Shown here: piece after piece, positions 47,216 to 59,380 of the stretch
Position numbering within the stretch: the stretch's first letter is position 1
Layout: each line of letters begins with the position of its first letter
The notes under the pieces: model-generated
What the model was told of the DNA's origin: nothing
What the model saw: the letters and a program-made list of their open reading frames with translations, nothing else
Database searches by the model: none
Translations under genes and position numbers: made by a program
Assembly: GCA_022393335.1 (NCBI GenBank)
Contig: JAJEKB010020966.1
Location: forward strand, 671,904 to 735,903
DNA length: 64,000 nucleotides
From: Macrotrachela quadricornifera
Taxonomy: Eukaryota; Rotifera; Eurotatoria; Philodinida; Philodinidae
Direction: 5' to 3'

Positions 47216-48065
47216 TCTTTATGATTTTTCCAGCGCAGGTGGTTGATAGATGAGCACCCATGTAAATGTACTGGGTGCAGGGTACTCGAAAAAGTACCCT
47301 GTTACCAGTATGTCACAGGATCTGAATGGGTACTGAAGTACCCAAAGTAGTTTCAGGTACCTATTGGGTACTTGGACAGGTACCCTGCTGAAAAACATCG
47401 AGCAAATAAATACTTGATGGTACTGATCAGACACTTAATTAGGTTGTCTTTCTCAGTATTTCCAAGTATTTTGTCACCAAAATTGCAGCATGTGCATGAT
47501 CGAATCTAACCTTTTACTTCTTTCATTTTGTTTTTTCAAAGTAATTTAATTGATTTTTTCGATTTTATTTCAATTAATTTTTTTAAATCTCAGAACTCAG
47601 GTAGGTTAAATTTGTAGGCCTGATCAAACATGAGTTGGTCGGATCTCTACGAGACCACTTGAGGATAGTCCGATCTTAATTGATGATCAAGTTCGACATG
47701 TTCTTGACTAATAAATAGTCAAGAAACAATCTACAAAAAAAAATTTATGGAAATAGATTAATTTCTTGTGTTTTGTGGAGTTGTGTATATAGAGCCGTAT
47801 GTGCAAAAGAATACAGTGAATGAACCGTTGTTACACAGAACATGACAAATTTCGGGTACCCTGTAAGGATTTTCTCAGTAAAAATACAGATGCATGTATC
47901 TATACAATTACCTTGTTCAGTGAACGTACTCTTATGGGTACGCAATGCAGTACCTACATCAGTATAATTACAGAGAATTTTTGAAGTATCCTTATCGGAT
48001 ACCCTGTTGGAGCTTTCTCAGTACGTAGGTACCTTGCACTTAGCACTTTCTCTAGGACGGGCACT
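47216..48065. repeat. GGTACC/GTACCC-rich cluster
   Basis: At least twelve GGGTAC, GTACCC or GGTACC words occur in two patches (47277-47395 and 47855-48035), in both orientations, often as AGGGTAC or TACCCTG. The flanks of the cluster (around 47200 and 48095) share a diverged copy of GACTAGCTTGTATAACAGAA, so the block may be a duplicated unit of about 900 bp. No coding is supported. Confidence 0.5.
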
Positions 48066-50257
48066 ATGGAAATTGTTTTCAATATGATTCAAACTAGCTT
48101 TTATAACGGAGTTTCTATTATGCAGCTAGAGCAGAGGTTGAAAAAAAAGGAAGAGAAATTGTATATTTATTTTCAATCAGTTGTAAATTAGACTTTAAAC
48201 ATAATCTTGGTAAAAGATTGTATATTATTGAACTATATCGAAAGAAATTTACATATGCAGATATTTTGTTTATTGTGTCTAATTGAACTATATTTTGTGA
48301 ATTTCTGTCTAAAAGAATTGTTTCAAATTGCTTATAGACTTATATTCATAATATAATTTATTTTTTAAATATTTCGAGGAATCCAATCTCAATTGAATTC
48401 TCATCTCTATAATATATACAAACTCAACATACTTTCGATCAAATATATCGACCAAAACTACAATTTCTTGATTAGTTTAATAATTTCGGACGAATTGCTA
48501 TTATATGTATGATGTTCTTCCTTTGGTAAGCCCCTATTATGGAGAGGTCCTCAGATGTCGAGTATTGCTGATTTATGAAGTTTAATAGATAATCTTTCCA
48601 AATTATACGAGCGAGTTGACGAAAAGTAAATTATTCTACTAGCCTCTAGTAGCCTCTTAAAAAATACTTTTCCTGACTCTGCTCGGTTTAAATTTTGAAA
48701 AACCGGAACCGTGTCTATCGCTGGTGTACACATCAAATTAAATTATTAAAAATTATTATTCCATCAATTCATTTAAAGAAATAATTATTATTTTTTAATA
48801 GTGAAAGTTAGAATTTATTTAAAAAGTCCCTCCTATTTAAAAAAGAATTCTGCCTAAGTTTAATTTTGCCTGTGACAAATACATATGTTTAAACTAATTA
48901 TTCATTTCAGGAATGTAATGTAATTACAACATGACATATAACGATCGTGCTTGAAATACGTTTCTCAAAAAAAGGTTTTATAACAATTCTTCAAATTAAA
49001 AAGTATTGAATCCTAAACGAAACCTAGTATTCTACTCTAGTAGGCAATTACATTAAAGTTGGGAAGTTTAAATCGGTCAGATCAGTCGCACTAATAGAGA
49101 TATACTAATGGAATGTGAGGATGAATTGAACAAGTAAATATTATCACTATATCAAAATACTATATAAATATTAGAAAACTAAGATAACTTTCAACTTTCT
49201 ATATTTTTTTAATGTTCTCTTTATAGACTTTTAGTAGTTTTGAATTCACTTTATTCCATCACACAAATTGGTATTATTGAATAATTATATCCTTTGCATC
49301 GAATTCATAGAATATGCCGTCGAAACTACCATTATTTCTAATTCTCAAATCTTGTTCACTTATTTCATAATCTCTTCTTCAATGTCAGCTTGCGTAAATA
49401 TAATCCTGTTAGACTTGCAAACGAAACGTTGTTATTCATATTTCGTTTACTCTATAATATAACTAAACTGTCACTTAATCTATTTCATTCTTAATTGTAC
49501 CAATCTGTAAAAATTCTCCTATTCGCGAGCAAAATTCTGTTACATCATACTTTAATTTTATCGATACACTTCTGATAGTAATCATAATAATACAAAAACA
49601 TCAGAGAATCGATTATTGACCAATCACGAAAAATTTGAATGTACAGCATAACCAGCTTGATCAGCGACAACAGGCTTTCTATCTAAATAATTCAATGCTA
49701 CTCTATCAGACAAACTAAAACCAATTTCAACATATTATCATCGAAGTTTTTTACTAACCATCATTCTCTTAAAAACATTCAACAATCCGACTGCAATACT
49801 TTACATAGTATTAAACTACTTTCATTCATTCTGTAAAATAAAATATCTCCAATTTTCTATAATAAATTTTACTACTATATATAAATTTTCTTCAAATTCT
49901 ATTCCATTAGTAACCTCTCACTGATAAGGCAGATTATTTCATCATTTCACGCTCCATATTTTTCAATGAAGTTAAACTTCGGATAGTGGTAGTTATTTCC
50001 TTACACTCACCCACACCCTCACCCTCACTTCTGGTAATTGCCCCTTAAGCAAGATGGAAATCGCGATCTTGCCGTGCTTTCAATTTATCATTCCCTATAT
50101 ATTCTGGTTACAGAAATTAACATTTATTACGACATTTTCTTAACTTCTCCATTTATTTCGAGAGTTTTCACATTTATGTAATTATAGTTTGTAAGAATGC
50201 TCGACGATTAACAGCTAACCAATGTAGAAATTCCCATCTAGTCATACATTGAATCTC
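48066..50257. other. Non-coding upstream of the LRR 3' end
   Basis: No gene. A C-rich CACTCACCCACACCCTCACC patch lies at about 50005, the complement of a G-rich telomere-like motif. The rest is AT-rich. Confidence 0.45.
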
Positions 50258-52951
50258 TTATTTCCTATAGGTTGAGCCTATGATCCCATAGAATGAAACC
50301 TCTAGTGTCATGAGTGTCTATATGTAGAGAAGAAGACGAACATCAGAGAGGGGTAAATAAGATGAAAATTACCATGTTATGCCGTAAAGCATCCGCAAGA
50401 TGTTGAGCACCAGCATCTCCGAAAGGATTCTGCTCAAGACTCAGTGTGGTGAGCGTCTATATATAGAAGAAGGTGAATATGTCAGAAACCTAAATTAGAT
50501 AAGAATCACTGTGTTATGCCGTAAAGCATCAGCAAGATGTTGTGCCCCGACATCTCCAATTTTATTCTGGTCAAGGTTCAGTGTTGTGAGTGTCTATTTG
50601 TACAGATGAAGATGAATACGCGAGAGATCTAAATAAGATAAGAATTACTGTGTTATGCCGTAAAGCATCAGCAAGATGTTGTGCACCAGGATCTCCGATT
50701 TCATTGTATCGAAGTTTCAGTGTGATGAGTGTCTATATGTAGAAAAAATGAATATGAGAGAGATCTGAATAGGATAGGAATCACTGTGTTATGCCGTAAG
50801 GCATCAGCAAGATGTTTTGCACCAGCATCTCCGATATGAACCGTCTCAACGCCCAGCGTTGTAAGTGTCTACATGTAGAGAAGAAGATGGATATGCGGGA
50901 GATGTAAATAAGATAGGAATCACTGTGTTATGTTGTAAAGCATTAGCAAGATGTTCTGCACCAACATCTCCGATGCTGTTGTCATCGAGGATCAGTGTGG
51001 TCAGTGTCTATATATAGATAAGAAGATGAATGTGTGAGAGATGTAAACAGGATAAAATTTACCGTGTTATGCCGTAAAACATCAGCAAGATGTCGTGTAC
51101 CAGTAGCTCCAATTTGATTAAAATAAAGGTTCAATGTGGTGACTGTCTATATGTCGAAAAGAAGATGAATATAACAGAGATATAAATAGGATGAGAGTCA
51201 CTGTATTATGCCGTAAAGCATTAGCCAGATGTTGTGCACCAGCATCTCCGATTTGATTAAGACAAAGGCTAATTGTGGTGAGTGTCTATATATAGAGAAG
51301 AAAATCAATATGAGAGATGTAAATGAGGTAAGAACTACTGTATTATGTCGTAAACTATCAGCAAGATGTTGTGCACCAGTATCTCCGATTTGATTACCAT
51401 CTAGATCCAGTGTGGTGAGTATCTATATGTACAGAAGAAGATGAATATGAGAGAGGGAAATGGAATCTGAATCACTGTGTTATGCCGTAAGGCATCTGCA
51501 AGATGTTGTGCACCGCCATCTCCGACTTCATTTTGATCAAGGTTCAGTGTGGTGAGTGTCTATTTGTAGAAAAGAAGATGAATATGCTAGAGATGTAAAT
51601 AGGATGAAAATCACTGTGTTATGCCGTAAGGCATCGGCAAGATGTTGAGCCCCAACAGCTCCGACTTTATTGTGATGAAGGTTCAATGTGTTGAGCGTCT
51701 AGATGTCGAAAAGAAGATAAGTGTGCGAGAGATATAAATAGGATAAGAATCACTTTGTTATGCCGTAAGGCAGCAGCAAGCTGTCCTGCACCAGCAGCTC
51801 CAATTTGATTTGGCCCAAGGTGCAATGTGGTGATTGTCTATTTGTGTAGAGAAGAAGATGAATATGTTAGAGATGTATATAGGATGAAAATCACTGTGTT
51901 ATGTTGTAAGGCATCAGCAAGATGTTTTGCACCAGCATCTCCGATACTATTGTCTCTAAGCGTCAGCGTGGTGAGTGTCTATATATAGAAAAGAAGATAA
52001 ATATGTTAGAGATGTAAATAGAATGAGAATCACTGTGTTATGCCGTAAGGCATCAGCAAGATGCTCTACACCAGCATCTCCGATACTATTGTCATCAAGA
52101 GTCAGTGTCGTGAGTGTCTATATACAGAGAAAAGGATAAATGTGAGAGAGATATAAATAGGATAAGAATCACTGTGTTATGCCGTAAGACATCGGCAAGA
52201 TATTCTGCACCAACATTTCCGATGCTATTGTCATCAAGAGTCAGCGTGGTGAGTGTCTATACGGAGAGAAGACGATAAATATGAGAGAGATATAAGTAGG
52301 AGGAAAATCACTTTGTTATGGCGTAAGGCATCAGCAAGATATTGTGCACCAGTTTCTCCGATTTTATTGTGATGGAGGTTCAGTGTAGTGAATGTCTATA
52401 TGTACAGAAGAAGATGAATATTGGAGAGATGTAAATAAGAGAAAAATCACTGTATTATGCTGTAAGGCGTCGGCAAGATGTTGTGCCCCAGCAGCTCCAA
52501 TATTATTGCCATCAAGATTTATGCTGGTGAGTGTCTGTATATAAAGAAGACGATGTATATAAGAGAGATGCAAATGGAATGAGAATCACGGTGTTATGTC
52601 GTAAGGTTTCAGCAAGATACTCTGCACCAGCATCTCCGATTTCATTGTAATGAAGATTCAGCGTGGTGAGTGTCTATATATAGAGAAGAAGATGAATGAG
52701 TGAGAGATATAAATAGAATGAGAATCACTGTGTTAGGCCGTAAGGCATCAGCAAGATATTGTGTGCCAGCATCTCGGATTTGATTAAAATGAAGGTTCAG
52801 TGTGGTGACTGTCTATAGGTAAAGAAGAAGATGAGTGTGTGAGAAAGGTAAATAGAATAAGAATCACTGTGTTAAGCCGTAAGGCATCAGCAAGATGTTG
52901 GGCACCAGTAGTTCCGAGTCGATTACCATTTAGATCCAACGTGGTGAGCAT
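50258..52951 (-). CDS. Multi-exon leucine-rich repeat protein, RI type
   Basis: Nineteen exons of exactly 84 nt, all phase 0, each encode one 28-residue ribonuclease-inhibitor-type LRR (LxxLxLxxNxIG, then GAQHLADAL and HNT). Plus-strand coordinates run from 52868-52951 (first) through 52729-52812, 52590-52673, 52451-52534, 52312-52395, 52173-52256, 52034-52117, 51895-51978, 51754-51837, 51615-51698, 51476-51559, 51339-51422, 51202-51285, 51063-51146, 50924-51007, 50785-50868, 50649-50732 and 50510-50593 to 50373-50456. A terminal exon (50258-50317) ends SFYGIIGSTYRK and TAA. The introns are 52-57 nt (mostly 55), beginning GTGATT or GTAATT and ending ATAG. The exons I translated are open, so the array is under constraint. 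Such repeats form a horseshoe protein-binding surface; the partner is unknown. The 5' end is unresolved: the first exon begins with an ATG codon, but an F-box exon at 55123-55263 may precede it. Confidence 0.85.
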
Positions 52952-53700
52952 CTATTTCGAGAGAAGGTGAATATGAGAGAGGTAAACTAAGTATGAGTAG
53001 TATCGTTTTATCTCGTAATGTGTCAGCAGAATGTTGTGTTCGATCTACCGGAATATTATTTTTGTGAGGTGTTTTGATGAATGTTATGAGAACAGGGTAT
53101 GACATTTTAAACTCGTCTGCTATGAGGTAGTGAGATATAAAGGTGAACACCATTTCTACTTCCAACTCATGTGTGCTAGTCACGAACTCCTGGTCGCATT
53201 CATGTGAGAAGGTTTTCAGCTGCAGGTCGTGTTATGTTCAGAAAGATGGTAAATAGCTTTAAATTATTCAGCATAATAACTGTGCGAACGGGCATTGAAA
53301 ATACTGTAGAACAGCAAAAATAAAATATCTTAATTCGCGGTTATGGTAGATATAAGTGTTGTACGAATTCACAACCGCTTGGGCATACAGGCATGTTTCA
53401 AAGGAGTGGTGTTATTAGAAGCGTGACACAGTGAGTAGACTCAATGTCACGGCATCGTGCACTTGGGAGTGAGAAGCTCTCCATAGTTACACTCAATTCA
53501 ATAGAGAAGGCAATGACGGAATTTGTGTTAACATGGGTTCAGTTGATGGAAAAGAGTAGGTTTATAAATAAGTATCTGCAGCTCCAATTCATGTGAGTCG
53601 GAGATCAATTCTTTCCAGATGAGTTGGAATTGTTACATCAGTTCTCGCTCTCAGAATTGATATGGAACTGTCACACTGCTACATGGGAATTGGCTGCATT
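52952..53700 (-). pseudogene. Degenerate LRR module upstream of the LRR array
   Basis: A further LRR-like unit on the minus strand ends at about 53004 (VLITFIKTPHKNNI, then TQHSADTLRDKT). Here the donor GTGATT is replaced by ATACTA, so it cannot be spliced in the usual way. Before it lie THELEVEMVFTFISHYLI and, near 53590, a second diverged THELELQIL-type block with stops. This looks like one or two decayed copies of an N-terminal module. If it is translated at all, the array would be read through a retained intron that soon ends. Confidence 0.5.
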
Positions 53701-54602
53701 TTCGTAAATTCTTCAAAGATTTGGGAATATTTACTGTTATTTTAAGAGTGTTTAGAGTTCTTCGAATACTCGAAGAATCCTTTTGAAATCTTGGGTAAAA
53801 CTTGAGTATCCGTCGTAAGTTAGAATTAATTTACGACTCATAAGTTAACTTCTGTTAAATAAAAGAAGACAGAAGTAATCAATCGATTCGGTAGACTTCA
53901 GCTCAAGTGTAATTCTTTTGAGATTAATAAGTTAGTAATTGAGAGAAGTTACCATTATTAATTATGTACGAAATTAGAGTTAATGTCTGATCCTCAGTGT
54001 TTTCTTTGTAAAGAAATACTAGGCTACAAGAGTTTTGGATTTATTAAAAAGGCTTTGATTAAAGATTATCGACATCGATCAATGAATGTTTCTATATTGT
54101 TTGTATAAAGGAATACGTTTTCAGCAAGAATTTCCATCTAAGCCTCGTATAGATAACACCTAGTATTTTTATTATTATGCAATGGATGTAACACTCGGAA
54201 GTGCTTACATGATATAAGGAATAAATATATTTAAAGTATAAGGTATAATGTTAAGGCAGTGCGTGATGCAATACGCCAACGATAGAATGTGTGAGATTTT
54301 TGGTCACACTCTTTAAGGAATAATGTGTACAGATAAAAGAAACAAAATAGGATATAATGAGAAAAGGGAAGATAGTGTTAAGAGAGAAAAAAAATAGAGG
54401 AAGAAGAAAGAAGAGAGACGACTGTGGTACTCTATTCTTGTGTATTGTAATATATTGCTCGAATAAATGATATCCAGTTTAAGACCCAGTCTCCATCTAA
54501 AAAAGTTGATTTTTGTAAATTTTATCGAATTTTTTTATAAATAGTGCATGTGATGGACCATTACATCCGCTATTGAATGCACTATAGTTTATTTTGTTTA
54601 CA
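53701..54602. other. Non-coding
   Basis: No supportable gene. Around 54360-54425 the sequence is purine-rich (GAGAAAAGGGAAGATAG and similar). Confidence 0.4.
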
Positions 54603-54897
54603 ATGGATTTTAAGAGTTTTACAGAGGTTTTTCTAAAAACGTTTGTTCAAGAAAAACGATGTCTTTCAAATGATTCAATGTTTTTGCACATTTTAATTTG
54701 TAACGGTAAAATATATTTCTTTTTATTGTATGGAATCTTATCTTGACCTTGATTCTGTCATGTAGCGAGATAAAAGTGATGGTGAAACTGCATATACCCC
54801 AAATGAAAAAAGTCTTGATTCCATTGTAAACGATATTGCATTAGAACTATCGGATGGTGATATTACTAATATAAACGAAGCAGGTAGTGATGATTGA
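54603..54897 (+). CDS. Possible small two-exon gene, acidic C-terminus
   Basis: ATG 54603 opens a frame (MDFKSFTEVFLKTF, then QEKRCLSNDSMFLHILICN) that meets the donor ACG/GTAAAA at 54705. Splicing to the acceptor GCGAG/ATAAAAG (54770) restores the frame as DKSDGETAYTPNEKSLDSI, ends in an Asp/Glu-rich tail and stops at TGA 54895-54897, giving 76 residues with a 64-nt intron. I recognise no family. Codon-like composition and matching phases support it, but the acceptor is non-ideal and this could be a relic. Confidence 0.35.
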
Positions 54898-55122
54898 TTG
54901 TCGAAATATGAGCAATGTTATCTCAGATTTTTAAAAATACTAGTTATTTTATTATGAATATTTTTATTCATATAATGCATCAAACTATAGAACAACATTG
55001 TATGAAATAATTTCCTTTTAAACTGTAAACAAGAAAATTAATAAAATAATATATTTTGAAGAAAATAATGATGCATTTAGAAAGTGATAAAAGTATAACG
55101 TTATAATAAAACTTACAATTAC

Positions 55123-55263
55123 CTGATACGGATGGTACGTAGATAGAATAACATTTAGCCTTTTACAAACATTTTGGCACGACCAGAAAATTTGTGCTGG
55201 TTCGAGGTTATCGAGAATTCGATAAATTAAGTCGACCGATAATGTATTCAGGTTAATATCCAT
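55123..55263 (-). CDS. F-box exon
   Basis: ATG at 55263 on the minus strand opens a 47-codon exon that ends at CAG/GTAATTGTAAG, a strong donor, in phase 0. It encodes a complete F-box: MDINLNTLSVDLIYRILDNL, then the Leu-Pro-type core DLIYRIL and CQNVCKRLNVIL. F-box proteins recruit targets to SCF ubiquitin ligases through Skp1. No further exon was found nearby. The next coding sequence on this strand is the LRR array 2.1 kb downstream, whose exons are also phase 0, so an F-box/LRR protein of about 598 residues is possible. Alternatively it belongs to a gene with unrecognised exons or is orphaned. Confidence 0.7.
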
Positions 55264-56739
55264 TAATACAGAAGTTGATGTTGTTACGTGTGATCTGTAA
55301 ATGTTTCAGTAGAATGTGTGCGCTTTCAAATTCTGTATTATCTTTTAAATATTTTGTTGTGTATGATATGCCGTTGAATTTCCTGTGATGGTGTGATTTC
55401 TTATTTTTCTATATAATTATGAGAGTGCGAGATTCAGGATGATGTCCTTTCGTTTATTTGCTTTTTTGTTTATTTATGGTCATGCTTCGTCAATTAAGTC
55501 TTTTTTTCACCAATATGTATCAAAAAAAACCATACACATGTACAGCTACGATATAAAATAAAATATGCATACTCTGAGTCACTTTTGCTTTCTATTGACG
55601 CTAAGGCACAGTAACGCATGCATTAATAGATGATAGTCTACGTCGGTTTACCTGTCAATAATTTTTCGTTCGTTCGATTATCACTAGAAAAAAATTGTGA
55701 AGGAGAGTCATTGATTTTTATCATGCATCGAATATATCTTTATTTAGTTATATCCAGAAGGCTATTCATTGATAATATTTAATATTCATGTAAAATGGAC
55801 AGTAACAAATTATAACAGAGAGAATGGTTAGTTCTCGAAAGTGTAAGAGGCTAATTCCTTTTTCACAAATGATTGAGCAAAACATTTTTTACCGGAAATT
55901 TAAATTCATGCCAAGATTGGATTTTGGCAAACGTCATTAACTAACACAGAGTCGAAAGCAATATCCCAGAAAACGATAGTTTTCGCAAACTTCTAAGAGT
56001 TATATTTTCCTTTACAATTTATGGAAAAAAGGCTATTCATATTCAAGATTGTGTGGCGAATTTGATGACATCAAATTGAGTCTCAAGAATAGCAGCAATG
56101 GAAAAGTACTTTCCTAAACATTGAATTACATATTCGATAAAGAGATCGTGATAGTGCATTTAAATAAATAATAGCTTATTATTAGAAAAAAAAAAGTAAT
56201 TTATATCAATAGGACTCAATCAGGACGATATTTAACATTTATCCAGAGGAAAAGAATATAAATATTGTTGGAGTTCATATATATTCTAGTAGCGAAGAAA
56301 CAATCTATATCGAATAAGTTTATTTTTGACGAATCTAAACTGCATTACCAAGAATCATCAGATCAAAAAATAGCGTTTTAGATCTTTCTTATTACAGTAA
56401 TAATCACGCTTCAAAAGCTGGCAATTCAAGAAAATTTCCACAATTTCTAGAATTCCTTGAATTGCCAGTTTCGCGATCGTGGTTGTATCTCTTCATGAGG
56501 TTCACTTTAATTTTTATCATGCACATTGTATTGTAAATATTGTGATTTAAAAAACCGCAAACTATCATCATATCTTATACCAAAGTATTTCTCTAACGCA
56601 TTGAAAAAAAAACTGATTCTTTCAAGTAATATTATTTTACATCTTCAAAATTCTTTTTCTGGATAGTTTATTAGAAAAAAACCGGATATAAGACTACGTA
56701 AAATTTATTTTTGCAGGTCACTATAAAAAAAACCGCAAT
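55264..56739. other. Non-coding; one strong hairpin
   Basis: 56418-56430 (CTGGCAATTCAAG) pairs perfectly with 56456-56468 (CTTGAATTGCCAG) across 25 bases, with further imperfect pairing outside. It is not followed by a T-run and is probably part of a small inverted-repeat element. No gene was seen. Confidence 0.5.
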
Positions 56740-57115
56740 AAATTTGCATATTTCTTTACACAAAATATACTGTACCAAGAAAGTTCTTTCTTTTCTTCTT
56801 TTACAGGTAAAAATTGAAAATATTCTTTTCGATAATTGTCTTTTATAATGCAATACAAAAGTATTTGCTTCATTCATCTCAAATAAAAGCAAAAGGAAAA
56901 TTTTCATGGACATACATACATACATATTTTCGTTTTGTTTGTAATTCTTTTAAGAAAAAAATAAGTAAGCAGCTTTTTTTCTTGACACAATAATAGGATT
57001 TTTTTATTTACTAATCATTATACAAAAGAGCAGAAAAAATGTATTGTCATACAAAAAAAAGGAATAATTGAAGGATCAATGCACTAGATTGATCTCTACT
57101 TTAAAAAATTTAATT
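56740..57115. repeat. Diverged duplication, copy 1
   Basis: Shares order and blocks with 58370-58790: TTCTTTTACAGGTAAAAATT, CATTCATCT followed by AAAAG, CATACATACATATTTT, AATTCTTTTAAGAAAA, and a TGCA-TAGATTGATCTCTAC block. The copies have many substitutions and small indels. No coding sequence was found. Confidence 0.6.
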
Positions 57116-58369
57116 ATCAAAAACAAAAAAACAATATCGGTTTGTTGTTGTGAAACGTTAAGAAGTGATATTGACTTCATAACAGTTTTAATAATGTGTA
57201 TGTACCAGAAGATGATATATCTATTAGAGATAATAAATTAATATTAGTCATTATAAAAATCTTTAGGATAGAGTTCTGATTTGATTAGACTACGTTTATT
57301 TTATTTTGTGATGAACATCCATAGATCATTCACACAGCATAAATGACATTAATCAATATTTTTTTTTTGAATAATAATCAGTGAAAACGGTATTATTTTT
57401 ACTTAATTTTAATTATGATAACTTTTCAGAATTTTTATCACGATTAATGGAAAGTGTAATGCAAGAAGAAATTTACATGTACTCTGTCAATCTTTAGCTA
57501 CGATTTTAATTGATTGTTAATCATGTAAGCAGAATTATCAATACGTTAAAGTAAAAATCGATGCTTTTTTTGATTGGGTTGAATAGCATCTTAGTTCGAC
57601 CTTGACGAACAAATTTATTACAGTTTTCACTTATTTAAATCTATTTAAAAAAAATAAAATAATGCAATTTTAATCGTTTTCTAACGAAAAAAAACAACAA
57701 TTAGAGTCAAATTTTTTCTTTCGATCTTTGATTTAGAGACAAAAACTTATAAAAAAAGATAAAATTTTCCGAAAATATTACGTATCATCATTGTAAAACG
57801 TCTATTATCGAAAAATTTCTCATAGCCCTTCCATTAGCAAATACATTCGTGTAACAAAGAGCCAGTAACTACAGAAAGCAGAACAGCGAAAAAACAAACA
57901 TATCAATGTCTCATTCTCCTCTTTCGCGAATAATCTGTGACTTAAAATGAAGCTTATGGGTTAAGCCAAAGTTTTGCAACTCATTGAGTCGTCTTTCATA
58001 GATTCAATCCGATCCGTTCAAAGTTCTGCTTTCGATTTATATTATTTATTTAATTGTTCAATTGTAAAAACACTCTTTTCTGGGTAATATGTATGCATTC
58101 AACCTAAAACCTCGTTCAGACTTCGATTCAAATTCGCAAACCATTCAGCGAACTCAGACAGTGCCAAGTATTTAAATAATTCTCCAAGCATTTCACTTAC
58201 TTGAAAATGACCTATCTCAAATCTGAATCTGAACGTTCGAGTTTGTTGCATGTCTGTTAGTTAATTTTTATTAGAAAAAAAACGAATGTATGGTCAACTA
58301 AACTGCATATATATATAACTTGGTACACAAAGAATTCAAAACAAATCTGCTTATATAATGTACACAGAG
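57116..58369. other. Non-coding, no gene seen
   Basis: AT-rich sequence without long open frames or recognised repeats. Confidence 0.45.
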
Positions 58370-58790
58370 TGCACTTTTTACGAGGCAAAATCTTTCTTTT
58401 TTTCTGTTACAGGTAAAAATTGTCTTTATAATACATTACAAAAACATTTATTTCATTCATCTAAAAGAAAAATCTTCATGAATATATAAACATACATATT
58501 TTTCTCTTATTTCAATTCTTTTAAGAAAATTGAGCAACTACAAGTGATGCATTTTTTTCTAGTTTGTTTTAACAAAAAGAAAAAAGGTATACGTATTAAG
58601 AATTTTGCTTGTATCAACAAAATCGCCCATTTAAGAATATATTTCTTTTTGTTTATTAATCAAAATACGAAAAAGAAAAGAAAAAAAACATTGTTATACA
58701 AAATAAACATTACATATATGCTCATTTCATATTATGATTATGAAAGAGAGACAACTGAAAAAATGCATTGAATTGATTTCTACCTGGAAA
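58370..58790. repeat. Diverged duplication, copy 2
   Basis: Direct-orientation partner of 56740-57115, about 1.65 kb away, with TTCTGTTACAGGTAAAAATT, TTCATTCATCT, ACATACATATTTTT and TTCAATTCTTTTAAGAAAA in the same order. The 75-codon frame inside (58544-58771) is lysine-rich noise. Confidence 0.6.
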
Positions 58791-59380
58791 AAAAACAAAG
58801 AAGATATTTCTAAGAGATCAATATTAATCTTTCTTAAAATTCTTTAAATAATATTTTAAAATTCTCATATTTCATTTTCAATAGATTATATGTAAGATAC
58901 TGAAGATTTATATTGATATTACTTTTTCTTAATTAATCATGTATCTCTTATTAATAATTTTGAGAATATATATGAATAAGATGGAATGTTTATTCAAAAA
59001 TATTCATTCTTATTAAAATAGTATAATTCTCTTTCTACATTTTTTAATAGCTTGTTTAGCATTCTTTTAAAAAAATAATCGATCTTTTATTTTTTTACTA
59101 AAAGCATTTGTTTCAGTACAAATACAGACATATACTGTCTAATGTATGGCGTGATTTCATATTTTCGTATGCTTCTTTGTTAAATAGAAGTTCTACTTTA
59201 AGAGAAACGAAATAAAATTTATTTTTCGATATTAATAAATACCAACCAACGTTTTACCTGAAGTACATTACTTTAAAATTATAGTGAAAAATTTTGAGAG
59301 ACAGAAGTGTATTTTTATATTTTCTTTTTATTGATATTTCGATAGATCAGTAACTGTAGATGAAGTAAAGCAAGTCGATC
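58791..59380. other. Upstream region of the membrane-protein gene
   Basis: AT-rich. An additional 5' exon could lie near 59346-59380, but I could not fix one. No other feature was seen. Confidence 0.4.

Noticed and set aside
56418..56468. Terminator-type hairpin
   Set aside because: Strong stem but no T-run or gene end in position, and intrinsic terminators are not expected here.
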